Shown here: positions 30,640 to 42,183 of the stretch, one piece after another
Numbering within the stretch: position 1 is the stretch's first letter
Layout: each line of letters starts with the position of its first letter
DNA from: Axinella damicornis
Lineage: Eukaryota > Porifera > Demospongiae > Axinellida > Axinellidae
Direction of reading: 5' to 3'
NCBI GenBank assembly: GCA_963931865.1
Contig: OZ007510.1
Location: forward strand, 8,528,993 to 8,592,992
Length of the DNA stretch: 64,000 bases
Notes under the pieces: model-generated
Databases searched by the model: none
Seen by the model: the letters and a program-made list of their open reading frames with translations, nothing else
Told to the model about the DNA's origin: nothing
Position numbers and translations under genes: made by a program

Positions 30640-31953
30640 ATCACAATTTCTTGATAGGTTTTTAGTAAGCAGGGAGTATACATGGAGAGTACGTAGCTAG
30701 GTGCAGGTGGTGTGTGTGACATTGCTCAGGAATGTTGAAAGTCAACACCTACCTCTGTTATTGGCCCTCTGACAGTCTACTGCACCTAACATCGAAGTGT
30801 ACTGTAGAAAGCCTTTGGGAGAACGTTTTGGCATAATGACTATGTCCTATAAAGGTGATTCTGTCCATGGACGTTTAAGGATGAAGTGGGTACTAAATTG
30901 CTACCCAGCATTAAGAACATTATGGTAAGGGTTCTTTGTGGGGTGCCGTTTGTGTCACAATTATGTTTCTTGCGTTGTTTATAGTACATTAGCTTTTCAT
31001 TTATATTTTTGTATCCTGGGAAGCCATAAGATGAAAGCATTCCAAGGGTAATAACACTTGAAGAACCCAATTTGGAGGGAAATATAGGAGGGAAATATTT
31101 CCCTCACATACATTATAACTGTGCATGTGGCAAACAAATTGAATCACAAAACAAACAGTTAGGGTCATAGTCCTGGAGCTTGCTGCTCTTGCCCTCAACG
31201 ATTAATTTGTAGTACCATAGATTGGGAAATTTTCGTTGTTAAAATATTTTCGTAGTGGCCAACAATGCAAGAAACATACTTTTGATATGTACAATGGCAC
31301 CCTATAGTTCTTTGGGCTGAAAATGACCTCAGCTGTAGGAATGCTGAGTTAATCAACAGCAAAAAAGCCCTCCTTGTGATACTTTAGCCTTACCCTGTTG
31401 CACCATTACCCCTCCAGATGACTCTGTACTGGGACCAGGACTGACACCTGGAGTACAAGAGTCAACCCTGGCACCTGGCTCATCACTAGTGGTAACCTCA
31501 ACACCCACCATTGCATCTACTACTCCGCTCACTAGTACCACAATAGAAATGGTAACTCCACTCAGCTTGGCAGCCATTATTGGGCCTGCAATTTCAGCCT
31601 CAGTCCTGGTAATATTTACCATTGTGGTGATAGTATCAGTCGTTGTGGTTATAAAGTGTTCACACTCCAAACGAACAGCTGGAGAACTGTATGAAACACC
31701 TGATGCAATTGGTATGAAGGAGAATGAGGCATACGAAACGAACACTCAAACACAGCGCATTGCTACAGCTACAAATGAAGCCTATGGCTGTGTGGGGGAC
31801 GTTCCTGTTGTACGAAATGTGGCCTACATAGCTGCAGTGAACATCCTGACTGTTCAGAACGAGGCTTATGGTGGTGTGAGTGGAGCGGCAGTGAACACTA
31901 ATACAGAGGAACAGGTTAATGCGGATGACATGTACGATTATGTGAACAACTGA

Positions 31954-33400
31954 TCATGAACTATACTCATTGTATATATTAGCATGTACGACACTATCTA
32001 TTTTGTAGAACAACCCAAGTGGTTAGCCCAGTTACAGTGAGCACTCTCAGGTTTAAAAATACTTTTGTACTAGCAACAATAATAATTTTGTGCTATTGGA
32101 ATGTCATGTGAATTTGACTTATAAAATTTATGACGGTTAGATTTCAGGTATGGAAGCCACATTGGGGAAGAGCGATTGTAGTCCTGGTGTTATGTATAAG
32201 ATTACATTACATAATGTTGGTACAAGGGGTTGACCTATGACCAGGGTTGGTTCCTCACTGCAACTGACTGAGCTTAACATTTCTGTAGGTTGGTAACGTT
32301 TGCATTGATATCAGTACAGTGTACCATAATATATTGTTAAGCCATCGGCTTTGGAATACATGGGAGGCTGAATAAAGTTCTCCATGCACCACCTGGTTTG
32401 GTTACCAGGAAGAGACCTTGACTGGAAAGAGAAGCTGGTATGGGAATATAGTGACGACTCGTATTAACTGAATATCAGATGATAATTAATGGTTGGTGAC
32501 AAGAAATTAAAGTGAAAGCCATTAAGTTACAAGGGTATAGGGTGTAATGATGGAACTCTTGGTCAAAGACAACTGCCAATGCTGCAGAAATGTTTGTGAA
32601 ACCCAGGTGGTTGTTGTGGTGACCATTCTGAAACAGTGTAATATAATCTTGATTATAAAAGAGCACTATCAGTTCCATACCAGAATACCACCAACATTAA
32701 GACCGCATTCCAATGGGAGGTACATATCACCTGGAGTTCTAGTCGACAGAAAGGAGGTTAGCAAAGAGTAACAGAGTTGGCTATGACACCTTAGCTATTG
32801 ATGCTCCAGTGTGTCCTCCGCGATCCAGTGTGTTGGTTATGTGCGAGGGGTCAGAGGTGTGGTGTGGTCATAAGACTAGTGCCAATCTATTGCATGGAGA
32901 CCAAGCATTAAATGTCGTCTGCATTCTGTGCCTCCTACGTATGTCAGCTATCTGTTGTTACTTGTGCTGTTGCAGGACATCCTGGCAGTCCAGCTCTATA
33001 GCTACATAGCCGGGCTCTCTATTTCATATACATAGTACAAGCCATTTAAGACTATATATGCATGCCCTTCGTGGTGGCATGGTTTTATGGGATAGCTACC
33101 CAATTGCAGCAGATGGGTCATCTGTGAGTCTATTAAAGTATTGGTTACTTAGCTTACAACCGTCCGAGAGAGAGAGAGGGACTGCAGGACTGATGTCTGG
33201 GGATGACTGTAGGGGGGAAGGGGATTATAGAGAAAGATATCTCACGTAACTGTATAATTGAATTAGAATGTGCTGACTGCTGAGCCACAAAACTTGTAAA
33301 CCATAGTATATAGCTGCATTTTATTTTATCCACCCACGCACTATAGTACAAAGTGCGGAAGTGTATACTAGAGCCGACTTCACTAGGTTCTGCTGTGGCT
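31954..33400. other. 3' flank of gene D and promoter side of gene E
   Basis: Holds D's probable 3' UTR with AATAAA at 32371; otherwise nothing recognisable. Confidence 0.5.
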
Positions 33401-34065
33401 ATGGAGCGCAGTTTGAAAGCTTCAGCCCCAGCCCTAATTCTGATACTCAACGTACTGGGAGGTAAGTAGCTAACATCGCTTGGATCTGTATTTAGCTAAT
33501 ATTTGAGTAATAATATTAGCCTCGTTTTTTTGTATGGGGCCTGCGGGGAACGAGAACAACGGTCTAACAGGAAAGTGGGTCAAGGCAGCTCAGGATTTGA
33601 AGTCCAAGGTTGAGGAGGTCAATGTCCAAGACAGGACCAGGGAGGAGGTTGATGGCAAAAGTAGCTTGCGGTGGTATAATACAGCAAAGGAGGAGTTTTC
33701 GGTGGATATAATTTTTGACCGGTAAGTCCCATCAGCCTGGGGCTGGTCTCCCTATCTGGGAGTCCTGTAATGGAGAGATACCTTGACTTGTCACTAGGGC
33801 AGTAAGCGGTCAGATGTATAGGTTTCAGCTGAGGACGGAATCGGCAGGCTTGTTTGGAGAGGATTGGGGAGATTGAGGGTGGTGTCATGTGGGTAGAATC
33901 TTTCCGTGAGGGGAGAACAGCATTGATGTTGGGACAGAGAGTCGAGGGAATAATGGATAGGGCAGTGACAGATAAACTGGATAAATTGGTAATTGGAGAG
34001 GTACTGAAATGGTGAAAAATTGGTTTTCGATTAATTATAAGACCCCTTACAATCCCGGTCCACAG

Positions 34066-34117
<52 letters not shown>

Positions 34118-35587
34118 ACACAAAATATCTGTTGCCAAGTAACACCTATCTCAACAATTATTTCACCAATCATGGATCACTTAGCTACTTGTACACATAT
34201 TGTCTTATAATCTGTGGTATATACTGGTGTACGTGATGGCCCTCATGTGATCATGCGATAATCATTACTAGTTTTGACAGAAATCTACAGTGAGCTGCAG
34301 TGATGTGTCTGCATGACTGCTCTCTCCCCTGCTCACAGCCTCTGCATCAACCACTACCGGGTTCCCCAGCTTGGAGGAGATTGAAGCTCCCGACATAGAC
34401 ACACAAGTCCTACCCCAGTCTGCTACACCTGGATTTGTCGTTAGGCAGTGGGTATTCCCCAGCATGGTGTTCAACTGCAGTGGCAATGTTACAAGGTGGG
34501 TATTCAGAGCACAAGAGACTGGACTCAACAGTGGAGAGTTTCCCCGAATATCAACTTGGAGGGACTTTTCTTTCACACCACAAACCACTGACTTTGTGCG
34601 AGTCGGTGCTAGTGGAAGTGCAGAAGAGTTGACAGGAGACGGTCCAGTCTATGAGTATGTCCTGCAGGAGCTGGTCAGTGTTCAGGAGGGAGACATACTG
34701 GGGATTGAGCTACCAACTACCTTTCGTGGTGATAATGTTGAGCAGCTGGATTTTGAGTTTCTGGACATGGGCGATGGAAATGCTCCTGACAGTTTCCGAA
34801 GGACCTTTTTTGGAGTGAGTGTTGACATTGCACGATTTGTAACGAGGGACCAGCAGTATGTGCCACTGATAGCTGCAGTGATCGGTGAGTATCATGAATG
34901 TCACGATCATGCCAGACGAGCACAAATTCTCAATTTCCATTGTTCGCGCTGCAGGTGGCAGTTCAGCAACAACAGTCGTCCCTACTTCCACCATACCTCC
35001 ATGGACAGGTAAAAAATACTCCCCTGTAATAGATACTGGTGTTGTTTCAGCAGTATTAGTCATGTATGACAAATTGCTTACAGGTAGTTCATTATATCCC
35101 TACAGATGGCTCTGGGCTAGGATCGGGACTAACACAAGAGCTCACCCTGGAACCTGGATCCGTAATGGTAACCCCTACACCCACTACCTCTCCTAGTAGT
35201 CCACTCAACATGGCAGCCATTATTGGGCCTGCAATTGCAGCCTCAGTCCTGCAGCTGGTAATCTTAACTGTTGTGGTGATAGTATCAGTCGTTGTGGTTA
35301 TAAAGTGTTCACACTCCAAACGAACAGCTGGAGAACTGTATGAAACACCTGATGCAATTGGTATGAAGGAGAATGAGGCATACGGAACGAGTAATCAAGT
35401 ACAGTATGTTGCTACAGCTGCAAATGAAGCCTATGGCTGTGTGGGAGACGTTCCTGTTGCAGAGAATGTGGCCTACATACCAGCTGTAGTGAACATCCTG
35501 CCTGTTCAGAACGAAGCTTATGGTAGTGTGAGTGGAGCAGCAGTGAACACTGATAGAGAGGACATGTATGAGTATGTGAACCACTAA
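33401..35587 (+). CDS. Receptor gene E: one-domain type I membrane protein with tyrosine-rich tail
   Basis: Exons 33401-33461, 34339-34884, 34955-35008, 35106-35587; all phase 1; 380 residues. Exon 1 is a signal peptide (APALILILNVLGG). Exon 2 holds one extracellular domain: FNCSGNVTRWVFRAQ, YEYVLQELVSVQEGDILG and a closing VPLIAAVIG, the same plan as the C/D/F domains but divergent in sequence. Exon 3 is a short Thr/Ser/Pro stalk. Exon 4 completes the stalk and gives a membrane helix (about 256-282) and a tail nearly identical to D's: KCSHSKRTAGELYETPD, NEAYGCV, NVAYIPA and terminal DMYEYVNH. Tail identity with an ectodomain that differs suggests gene conversion or domain swapping within the array. 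Appears intact. Confidence 0.85.
34068..34123 (+). repeat. Compound (C)n(CA)n run in gene E intron 1
   Basis: About 36 C then CA repeats. Confidence 0.95.
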
Positions 35588-36550
35588 ACTATACTCATTG
35601 TCAGCATGTATGCACACAGGAAAGTATTTTGCTTGTTGACGCAACCCAATCAAGTGGTGGTTAGCCCAGCTGCTGTAATGTGATAATCAGTATCGTAGCA
35701 GTATTCTGCAAAGTGAAGAATTTGATATGACGATTCAGTAATGGCTCCTCTGTAAACAACCCATGTTTAACACGGTATAGGGACAGATCTGTCCTTCACT
35801 GTGTTCTGTTGAGAGTAGTTACATGGAAGACTGTCGTGGGAGATATATTTTTGATGCATAGCTACAATGTTTGAAGTATTTGAATCTGGTCGTGTATTGA
35901 GTTGGTTCCTCACGGCAACTGAGCTTATAACATTTCTGTGATAAGTATGCAGTGATGTTATTTATTCATGACCCAGTAGCCTGATTTTGAGAAAGGATTC
36001 TGTCTTATGAGGAAGTGTAGCAAAATGAAGAGGCACTGATGCTAAAATGCAGTGGCGTAGCTCGAACTTCAGAATTGGTAGGGCACTACAGGGGCATGCT
36101 GCCGAATGTAGCGAATAGAGGCGTGTAGTGCCGATCAGTACGCACGAAGCGAGGGAAAAAAATTTCCACCTTATCAGGATGGGCTCTCGTGGCACCTTCG
36201 TGCTTTGTACTGCAACTTCCAGATGTATGAGAATCAATGCTGCAGAGAGAAGTGTGTGAATTGGGTCTGGGGGGCCTGCCCCCCAGGAAAATTCCGAATT
36301 TGACACCACCTGAGATCGTTTCTGCATGCAATCATGCATGTCTTGGGATGGTACTTGCATATATATTTACCCGACATGTACACTGTCATTCACCTCATCT
36401 TTTAATGTTCACATTAAGTTTCTTAACCTAGCTCTGTTACATGTACCACTACTGTAACAGTTTAATGCCATTAACCTAGTACCTCTGTTAACCTATGTTA
36501 ACTCACCCATTGCGCAATTGCAATGTCGACTTGGAGCCGGAGACTGTCTG
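35588..36550. other. 3' flank of gene E
   Basis: The first 450 bp match the 3' flank of F (47181-47640), so this is conserved 3' UTR/flank of the family. A CAGTGGCGTAGC-type repeat fragment lies at about 36050-36320. Confidence 0.6.
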
Positions 36551-36559
36551 ACTGAGACA

Positions 36560-36632
36560 CGGAACAGTCTATACCTCAACAAGGATATAGCGCGCAGTGG
36601 GGGTATCATGTACCTGTTCGACTGCTTCAGGT
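36560..36632 (+). pseudogene. Exon-like island between genes E and F
   Basis: A short open stretch (RNSLYLNKDIARSGGIMYLF then DCFR) ends at a donor-like TTCAG|GTATTA. Upstream the frame is broken. Possibly a gene remnant; family not recognised. Confidence 0.25.
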
Positions 36633-36833
36633 ATTACCAGAGAGTGGGAACTCAGTGGCTGGCCTGCGCTCGATTCACGGCCCATGTGTGACCGGTGATG
36701 CCCAGATCTGGCATCAGCAGAGAACGAGAAGACCTGTATGATAGTATTCTGTGGCCTGAGGTTGTTCTATTCTCAGTCAACATTCTGTGACATACAGTCA
36801 TGTGCATGCAAATGCTCAACATTCTGCACACCG

Positions 36834-36897
36834 TAGCCTCATACCCAGGCCCGTACACGTGGTCCACATTCCGCGTGTGGGCCTGGGTACAAGGCTA
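36834..36897. mobile_element. Foldback element between genes E and F
   Basis: TAGCCTCATACCCAGGCCC ... GGGCCTGGGTACAAGGCTA, short version of the family. Confidence 0.7.
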
Positions 36898-37059
36898 CTG
36901 CAGACGCACTCGCTCACACTCGCCCCGCAATGCAATGCATTCCCCTAGTAATAATTATTATGCTTTAAAAGTTTATTACTGTGGAAACTACATCGTTGAG
37001 ACAATGAAGTAGCAATACATACTGTCATCCCACGCCTTGCTTGTAGTTGTGAGTTGTAC

Positions 37060-37560
37060 TCTACAATCTATGCATGCTTTAAAAGTTCATTACTGTGGAA
37101 ACTACATTGTTGAAGTAACTTCATCCCATGACTTGCTTGCAGCTGTGAGTTGTGAGTATTGCCATGGCACACGTAATGATGATCAGCAGATGCATCCTAT
37201 GACCATGCATATGAGCTGCAACTGAGGTGACCATCCATGATGCTTTGCAGTGGCGCATTCCACAGTGGAGGAGGTACTGAGATGCAATTATGGTGGTGAC
37301 CCAGAGCCTGCATGGTTAAAACAACCCTTCCCTTTTGCATGCATGTAAGGGAAGGGTTATAAACAAGGCTCTGGGTCACCCCCTCCACTGTGGAATGTGC
37401 CACTGCAAAGCATCATGGATGGTCAGCAACAGCTCATATGGTCATGGGATGCATCTGCTGATCATGTGTCATTGCAGTACTCACAACTCACAGCTGCAAG
37501 CTAGTCATGGGATGACAAATGTATTGTTAGTTTGTTACTTCAACTGAATGTAGTATTTCC
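37060..37560. repeat. Large inverted repeat between genes E and F
   Basis: Arms of roughly 200 bp (about 37080-37280 against 37375-37560) share CATGATGCTTTGCAGTGGC, CATATGAGCTG and TTGTGAGTATTGCC-type blocks in inverse. The centre has GGTTAAAACAACCC and its inverse, the end motif of the element in gene D exon 4. It looks like two copies of that element head to head. Confidence 0.65.
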
Positions 37561-37684
37561 ACAGTAATGCCATATAGACGTTTCCATGTTGATAAGCCAG
37601 AATAATTATTGTTACACAAGGAAAGTAATGTGGCATGCAGGTTCTCTGAGAGAAAAGTATCATTATGTCACTGTATGCAAATAT

Positions 37685-37880
37685 CCAAGGATTTTTGGCA
37701 AGGGGTGCCAAATATCATTGGATTTTTGGCAGGGGGTGCCAAATATCCTAGGATTTTTGGCATGGGGTGCTAGATATCCTACAAGTCAGATGGGGGTTCC
37801 AGTTTTCCTGAAGGAGTGCTAGTTTTCCTAGGAAAAAATTAATTGCATGGGGGTGTCAGATTTCCGGGGGTGCCAAATTT
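37685..37880 (+). repeat. Minisatellite, about 36-bp units
   Basis: Repeats of AATATC-ATGGATTTTTGGC-AGGGGGTGCC style units, four or more, decaying to the right. Confidence 0.7.
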
Positions 37881-37929
37881 CCTGTGACATCTTGTAATGC
37901 GTGTCACTCAAATAAAATATTTCATGCAT

Positions 37930-38215
37930 TCTTGATTTGGGGTACACAAATTACTTCTGGGATTGCCAATGCTGATTTTATTCTGCATGTGAGCACACTG
38001 ATACAACAAGTGCAAGAAACGTGTGTTGTCCCAACACTGGGGAAAGTTTGCGTGTGCTTTCTGCATGCACTGCAATACTTGAAGGATTCAGTGTTATTTT
38101 GCATGCCATTGTCATCAGAGTTGCAAGCTGGTTTCATGATGGGGTGGTAGTACTACCGTACATGGAGTAATCCAACAATTGAAGTTGTTACAGTGGCTGG
38201 GAAATTTACTTTGCC
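37930..38215 (+). repeat. Duplicated segment upstream of gene F
   Basis: Partner of 19925-20225 in the same orientation, with scattered substitutions and small indels. Confidence 0.75.
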
Positions 38216-38319
38216 CTTTAGGGCCCATAGCGCCAAATGTCGTCATAATACTTTCAGCTTCATCATGTGACTTCCGGCAATGTCTTGGTAGGCATTGGAT
38301 GGCCATTTCTATCGTTTTG

Positions 38320-38665
38320 GGCATGTAAATGGGGTTGGAAAGTATCCGTCTGGCCTTGTAGGGCCTCCATTTCCAGCATACATAGCCCGTTTTTCAGCTA
38401 CGTTAGGTTGCCATTTCTCGGGAGACTTGATTGCAAGTTCGTTAATTGATTGAGGGACAGGGGGAGGTGGGTGGGGGTGCAAACAGTACAGCAGTCTGAG
38501 CTCCGCGGTAGAAAGGCCTTGGTCGGCACTGGGAAGGCATAAATGGAGTTGGAAAGTAGCCGTCTGGCCTTGTAGGGCCTCCATTTCCAGCCGTTTTTCA
38601 GCTACGGCAAGTTGCCATTTCTCGGGAGACTTAAGCTTGATTGCAAGTTCGTTAATTGATGGGCG
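38320..38665 (+). repeat. Direct duplication of about 125 bp
   Basis: About 38325-38455 and 38537-38660 share GTTGGAAAGTA.CCGTCTGGCC, TTGTAGGGCCTCCATTTCC and TTGCCATTTCTCGGGAGACTT. No coding sense recognised. Confidence 0.75.
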
Positions 38666-38913
38666 TGGTTAAGTCACGTATATGCTTAGTATATATAGGC
38701 AGTTTTGAGCCCAACAACGAACAGATATGTTCACGTAAATATTAATATGGGCATCGGGATGCCTATATTTGCGTGAAAATAGGCATCCGGGATGCCCATT
38801 TTCGGTGGTGCCTATTTTCACTTGACACCGGCCGCCGCTCGACTACGTGTAGTGCGGGGTAGCTAGTATAGCTACAGCCCTGAACAGAAGCCACACGGAA
38901 TCGAAAGTAAACC

Positions 38914-39494
38914 CTTAAGGTTACGGGCTCGTCGCGCGGTGGGCGTGGCCAGACAATTTGTTCAACCCCCTTTTTCTCGCACAGAAAGTAAGCTAGTGAA
39001 ATCAAACTTACTCGACACAAAGCAGGGAGGGTAGTCAACATGCAGACTAAACATCATTATAGCAGCTCACACTGTAGTCGTTGTACGCTGGTTAAATCAA
39101 TTCCAGCAAACTATTCACCAAAATTCTCCAGTGCGAAGACCGCCAGCAACTCGATTCTACTGTTTGGAGACACGCCATAGGAAGCTCTAGGGCGGGACGA
39201 AAGCGTTTTGTGGCTAGGTTGAACTGTCTTCGAAAGAACGACCCTTGAGTGCGAATAACCGCCATCTTGATTCCCGTCTTTGGAAGACAGCGCCGTATAA
39301 CTTTGGAAAGGTCTTCAGCATTTACAAAAACGCTTCGTCTGGCCCTTTCTATACTGTTCGTGCCTATTTCAACACGGTCTTCCAAGTCCAAGTCGGATCA
39401 CACGGCTTTATTTTTGGTGACAAAAAAACTATGAAATATCGCTTAATTAAGTATACGGTGCGCGTATCCGCGCGCAGGGATCCCGTAACCTTAA
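38914..39494. mobile_element. TTAA-flanked MITE with GGTTACGGG ends, upstream of gene F
   Basis: TTAA-GGTTACGGG at the left and CCCGTAACC-TTAA at the right, 581 bp in all. It ends about 120 bp before F's signal-peptide exon, so it may form part of that gene's promoter. No transposase. Confidence 0.65.
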
Positions 39495-39831
39495 TTGTTT
39501 CCTCCTCCACCAGACGTTGCGCGTTTACCGCAACTGATCAGTTTTCACAGGCAGCAGCTAGTCTCGTTCCCAGCTTCTATCTCTGTCAGTGAGGTTTTCT
39601 ACTGTGGCATGCAGCCATGCCGAGGCAGCCGGTCACGTTTGTCCTCCTCTGGAGCGTACTATCACTGGCACCTGTTCCAGCTGTCGGGGATTCTAGCCCA
39701 GGTACGCGCATGCAGAATTGTTCGGAGCTGCATGTGCTCACGAATTCCGTGATGATTGTCTGTCAACATAAAGTTTATGTTTATGAAGCGTCATGGCTGT
39801 TTCTACCAATGGTAGGTCAGTGTAGAAACAG

Positions 39832-40905
39832 CAGTGGCGGATCTAGAAATTTTGAAAGGGTGGTTCGGTTGGCACATACACTGTCATAGCGCACCGCCGA
39901 AGGCGGTACGCAGAGCCGCGAAGCGGCGATCAGTCCGCGCGAAGCGCGGAAAATTTTTTTACGTGTTCAGGAAGCGCTCTCGTAGCATCTCTGCGCATTC
40001 TGGACATGTTCCCAGACGCAAAGAAGATTGACTAAGTAACCAGTAAGTATCGATGTGTGGGACTGTTAGCTTCCTTCTTTTCATCGTCGACGGATTACAA
40101 CCACGTACGTGGACAGTCGATTGAACACTGCGTTACTGCTTTATTTTCTAATTATACGTATATACAGAACAAAAATAATTGATGTAAAATTAAAATTGTG
40201 TAGCAGCGTAAACCTAGCTAGCTCAAGACTACCGTATAGCGCCAAATTTTCGAGGCGCATAATTTTCGCGGTTTTCGCGGATTGGTCTCGGACCGCGAAA
40301 ATTAAGCTCGCGAATTTTTAGCAGTGCCCAGAGGATAGCTATCACTCGACAGTGAATTGTACCGCCACGCAAACGTGGAGCACACACTCGTTATCTTCTT
40401 TGGCACACCGAAACGTTCAGCATTTATATTTTTTTGTTGGCGCGCGCAAGGGGAGGAGCCGGCTAGCGATGGTTCGCGTGTACCAAGACACTAGCTGGGA
40501 TCGGGATGCAGCTATCGTGTATCGGTGAACAGTTGCCTTGTACGAGAGAGCCTGGGAATAGCAAGGATCCCTTCGCTATGGCAGTGGTGAGATCGAGTGT
40601 TACCGTGTCACAACAACTACGAACGATCATGTCGGCCCGCACTACTGCGCGCGGCGCCGGCGGCGGCCGCATCAGATTGGGCGTGGCTAACCAGAATCCT
40701 CAATCCGCGAAAATTATTTCCGCGAAATTTTGTGAAAGGCCAATCCGCGAAAATTTTGTCCCTCGAAAATTTGGCGCTATACGGTATGTCTGCCTTCAGG
40801 CTTTCAGCCCGCGAACGGTCAAGGTATTACCAACCACAGCTACAATAATACAATGTTAACAAGGGTCAAAAGGGGGGTTCGCTCGCACCCCTAGATCCGC
40901 CACTG
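39832..40905. mobile_element. CAGTGGCGGAT element in gene F intron 1, carrying a nested MITE
   Basis: Outer ends CAGTGGCGGATCTAG and CTAGATCCGCCACTG. The left 370 bp closely match the element in gene D exon 2. A second element, 40232-40784, with inverted ends CCGTATAGCGCCAAATTTTC and TA flanks (40230-40231, 40785-40786), sits inside it. The D copy has the undisrupted site (GACTATGTCTGCC). Confidence 0.8.
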
Positions 40906-40999
40906 GTCGATACGGTAGTCTACGATATTTTGTGGGTATAATTCTGGGTAGTTCGACCGAACTCAACGAACTACCCCTGGATCCACCAGTGCACTAGAC

Positions 41000-41205
41000 T
41001 CTGGCTAAGGGCTCAGTGATACTAGTACTACCTCAGGCTGCCATTTTAGTACTGATGATCATACCCACATGGTTGATCACATGACGCCATGATGTCATTG
41101 CAATGCAATTCATGCCTATTATTCTCGCATTATTCCCATTCCAAAATTTCCCCTATTATTCCAAAAGAAATTCCCGCATAATGTGCATGTCCCTAGCCCT
41201 ACCGC
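41000..41205. mobile_element. Partial reverse copy of the MITE found in the retrotransposon
   Basis: Shares the TGCATGTCCCTA end, the AATAAT-rich segment and the CTGAGGTAGTACTAGTATCACTGAGC region (in reverse) with 51290-51712, but covers only about half of it. Confidence 0.7.
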
Positions 41206-41254
41206 AAATAAGTTTAATAACTGGTTGACGAAGTTATGTAGATCGTCTGAGAGT

Positions 41255-41444
41255 CTCGACTAGCTGCAGAGCGTTCGATCCGAGCCGACTGGATGATGAA
41301 CTGCTTCAGGACCTGCTGAAACGACTACGGGCCCCGCTCCCCACCTCGCATCCACCTGACATCACTCACGTGATGAATGATACCAGGCCTTCCCCGTTCT
41401 TCGCCGCTCTTCCGCATCCATGTATTATTGTCAACGCGAGAACA
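41255..41444 (+). pseudogene. Exon-like island in gene F intron 1, family unknown
   Basis: After an acceptor-like GACTAG the frame is open for about 60 codons (DELLQDLLKRLRAPLPTSHP; HVMNDTRPSPFFAALPHPCI; IVNARTG) and ends at a consensus donor ACAG|GTAGGC. Its composition looks protein-coding. No partner exons recognised; it may be a fragment of an old gene now inside F's intron. Confidence 0.35.
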
Positions 41445-41467
41445 GGTAGGCCTGGGATCGAAGCTAC

Positions 41468-42183
41468 GGTTGCCCCTCGAAAAAAAGGTGCGTCCAAAGA
41501 AACCAATTTCGACATGTGTTTCATAGCTACACGTATGTTAAACTGAGAACTGCATGCTTCCGCAGGCCAGGTAGCATAGCAGTTTTGGGGTTTTTTTGTT
41601 ACAGCACAAAATCTTGAACTGGGAGCACCTTTATAGTATAGCTGTCTTAATGAACCATTCTTAGCTATCCATTTTGTCCCGGGCCGATTGTAAATACGGT
41701 AACCATATGGAATGGATCTTTCTCTCATGGGCATTCAAACATAGTTGAACTCTACCTGGTTGTTTGGATTTCTAAAGTCATCTTGTCTTGTGTGGCCAGT
41801 CAGTCTGAGGCTCCTATAGTGGCAAAGATGTCTGGAAAATTCTCACCAATGCAACGATCTTATGAACATGCCGGCGGTAATACATCATGCCCTCTCTGCA
41901 GTTCATATGGGTATACTGGAGTTACAAAGAAGGGAGACGTTAATTGTAGCTACATATGTCATTAAACATAAAGTAGCTATAGTATGCGGTACTGTATCTG
42001 CATTCAGTCACCAGAATGTGGGTTATCATTGGGTGTGGCTTGATGTTCCACTTTGAATCCTTAGAAGTTTGGTATAAGGGACTTAATTATACTTCCTGTT
42101 GTAAGATCCCCCCCCCCAAAAAAAAGAAGGAATTCTACAACCCCTTTGCACATAGTAAACTGGGTTACTTCGAGGGGCAACCG
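41468..42183. mobile_element. Inverted-repeat element in gene F intron 1
   Basis: Ends CGGTTGCCCCTCGAA and TTCGAGGGGCAACCG (inverted), about 716 bp, no recognisable coding sequence inside. It follows directly on an exon-like island (41255-41444). Confidence 0.6.

Larger units (their letters stand above)
25770..31953 (+). pseudogene. Receptor gene D: three-domain receptor with transposons inside two coding exons
   Basis: Paralogue of C and F. Exons: 25770-25854 (signal peptide VLLWSAVLSLAPVPAVG), 27690-28824 (domain 1, interrupted), 29022-29543 (domain 2), 29612-30567 (domain 3, interrupted), 31418-31953 (stalk, membrane helix, tail). Exon 2 is split after seven codons by a 608-bp element (27711-28318) that brings an in-frame stop. 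Exon 4 is split by a 441-bp element (29901-30341), also with a stop. Outside the insertions all frames are open and introns are phase 1, so the insertions look recent. The tail is well preserved (LYETP, NEAYGCV, NVAYIA, DMYDYVNN) and an AATAAA lies at 32371. Unless both insertions are spliced out or are allelic, no full-length receptor is made. Confidence 0.75.

Noticed and set aside
33534..33990. Frame GKWVKAAQDLKSKVEE... and following broken reading in gene E intron 1
   Set aside because: Looks like a degraded retroelement fragment but no diagnostic motif could be read; not annotated.
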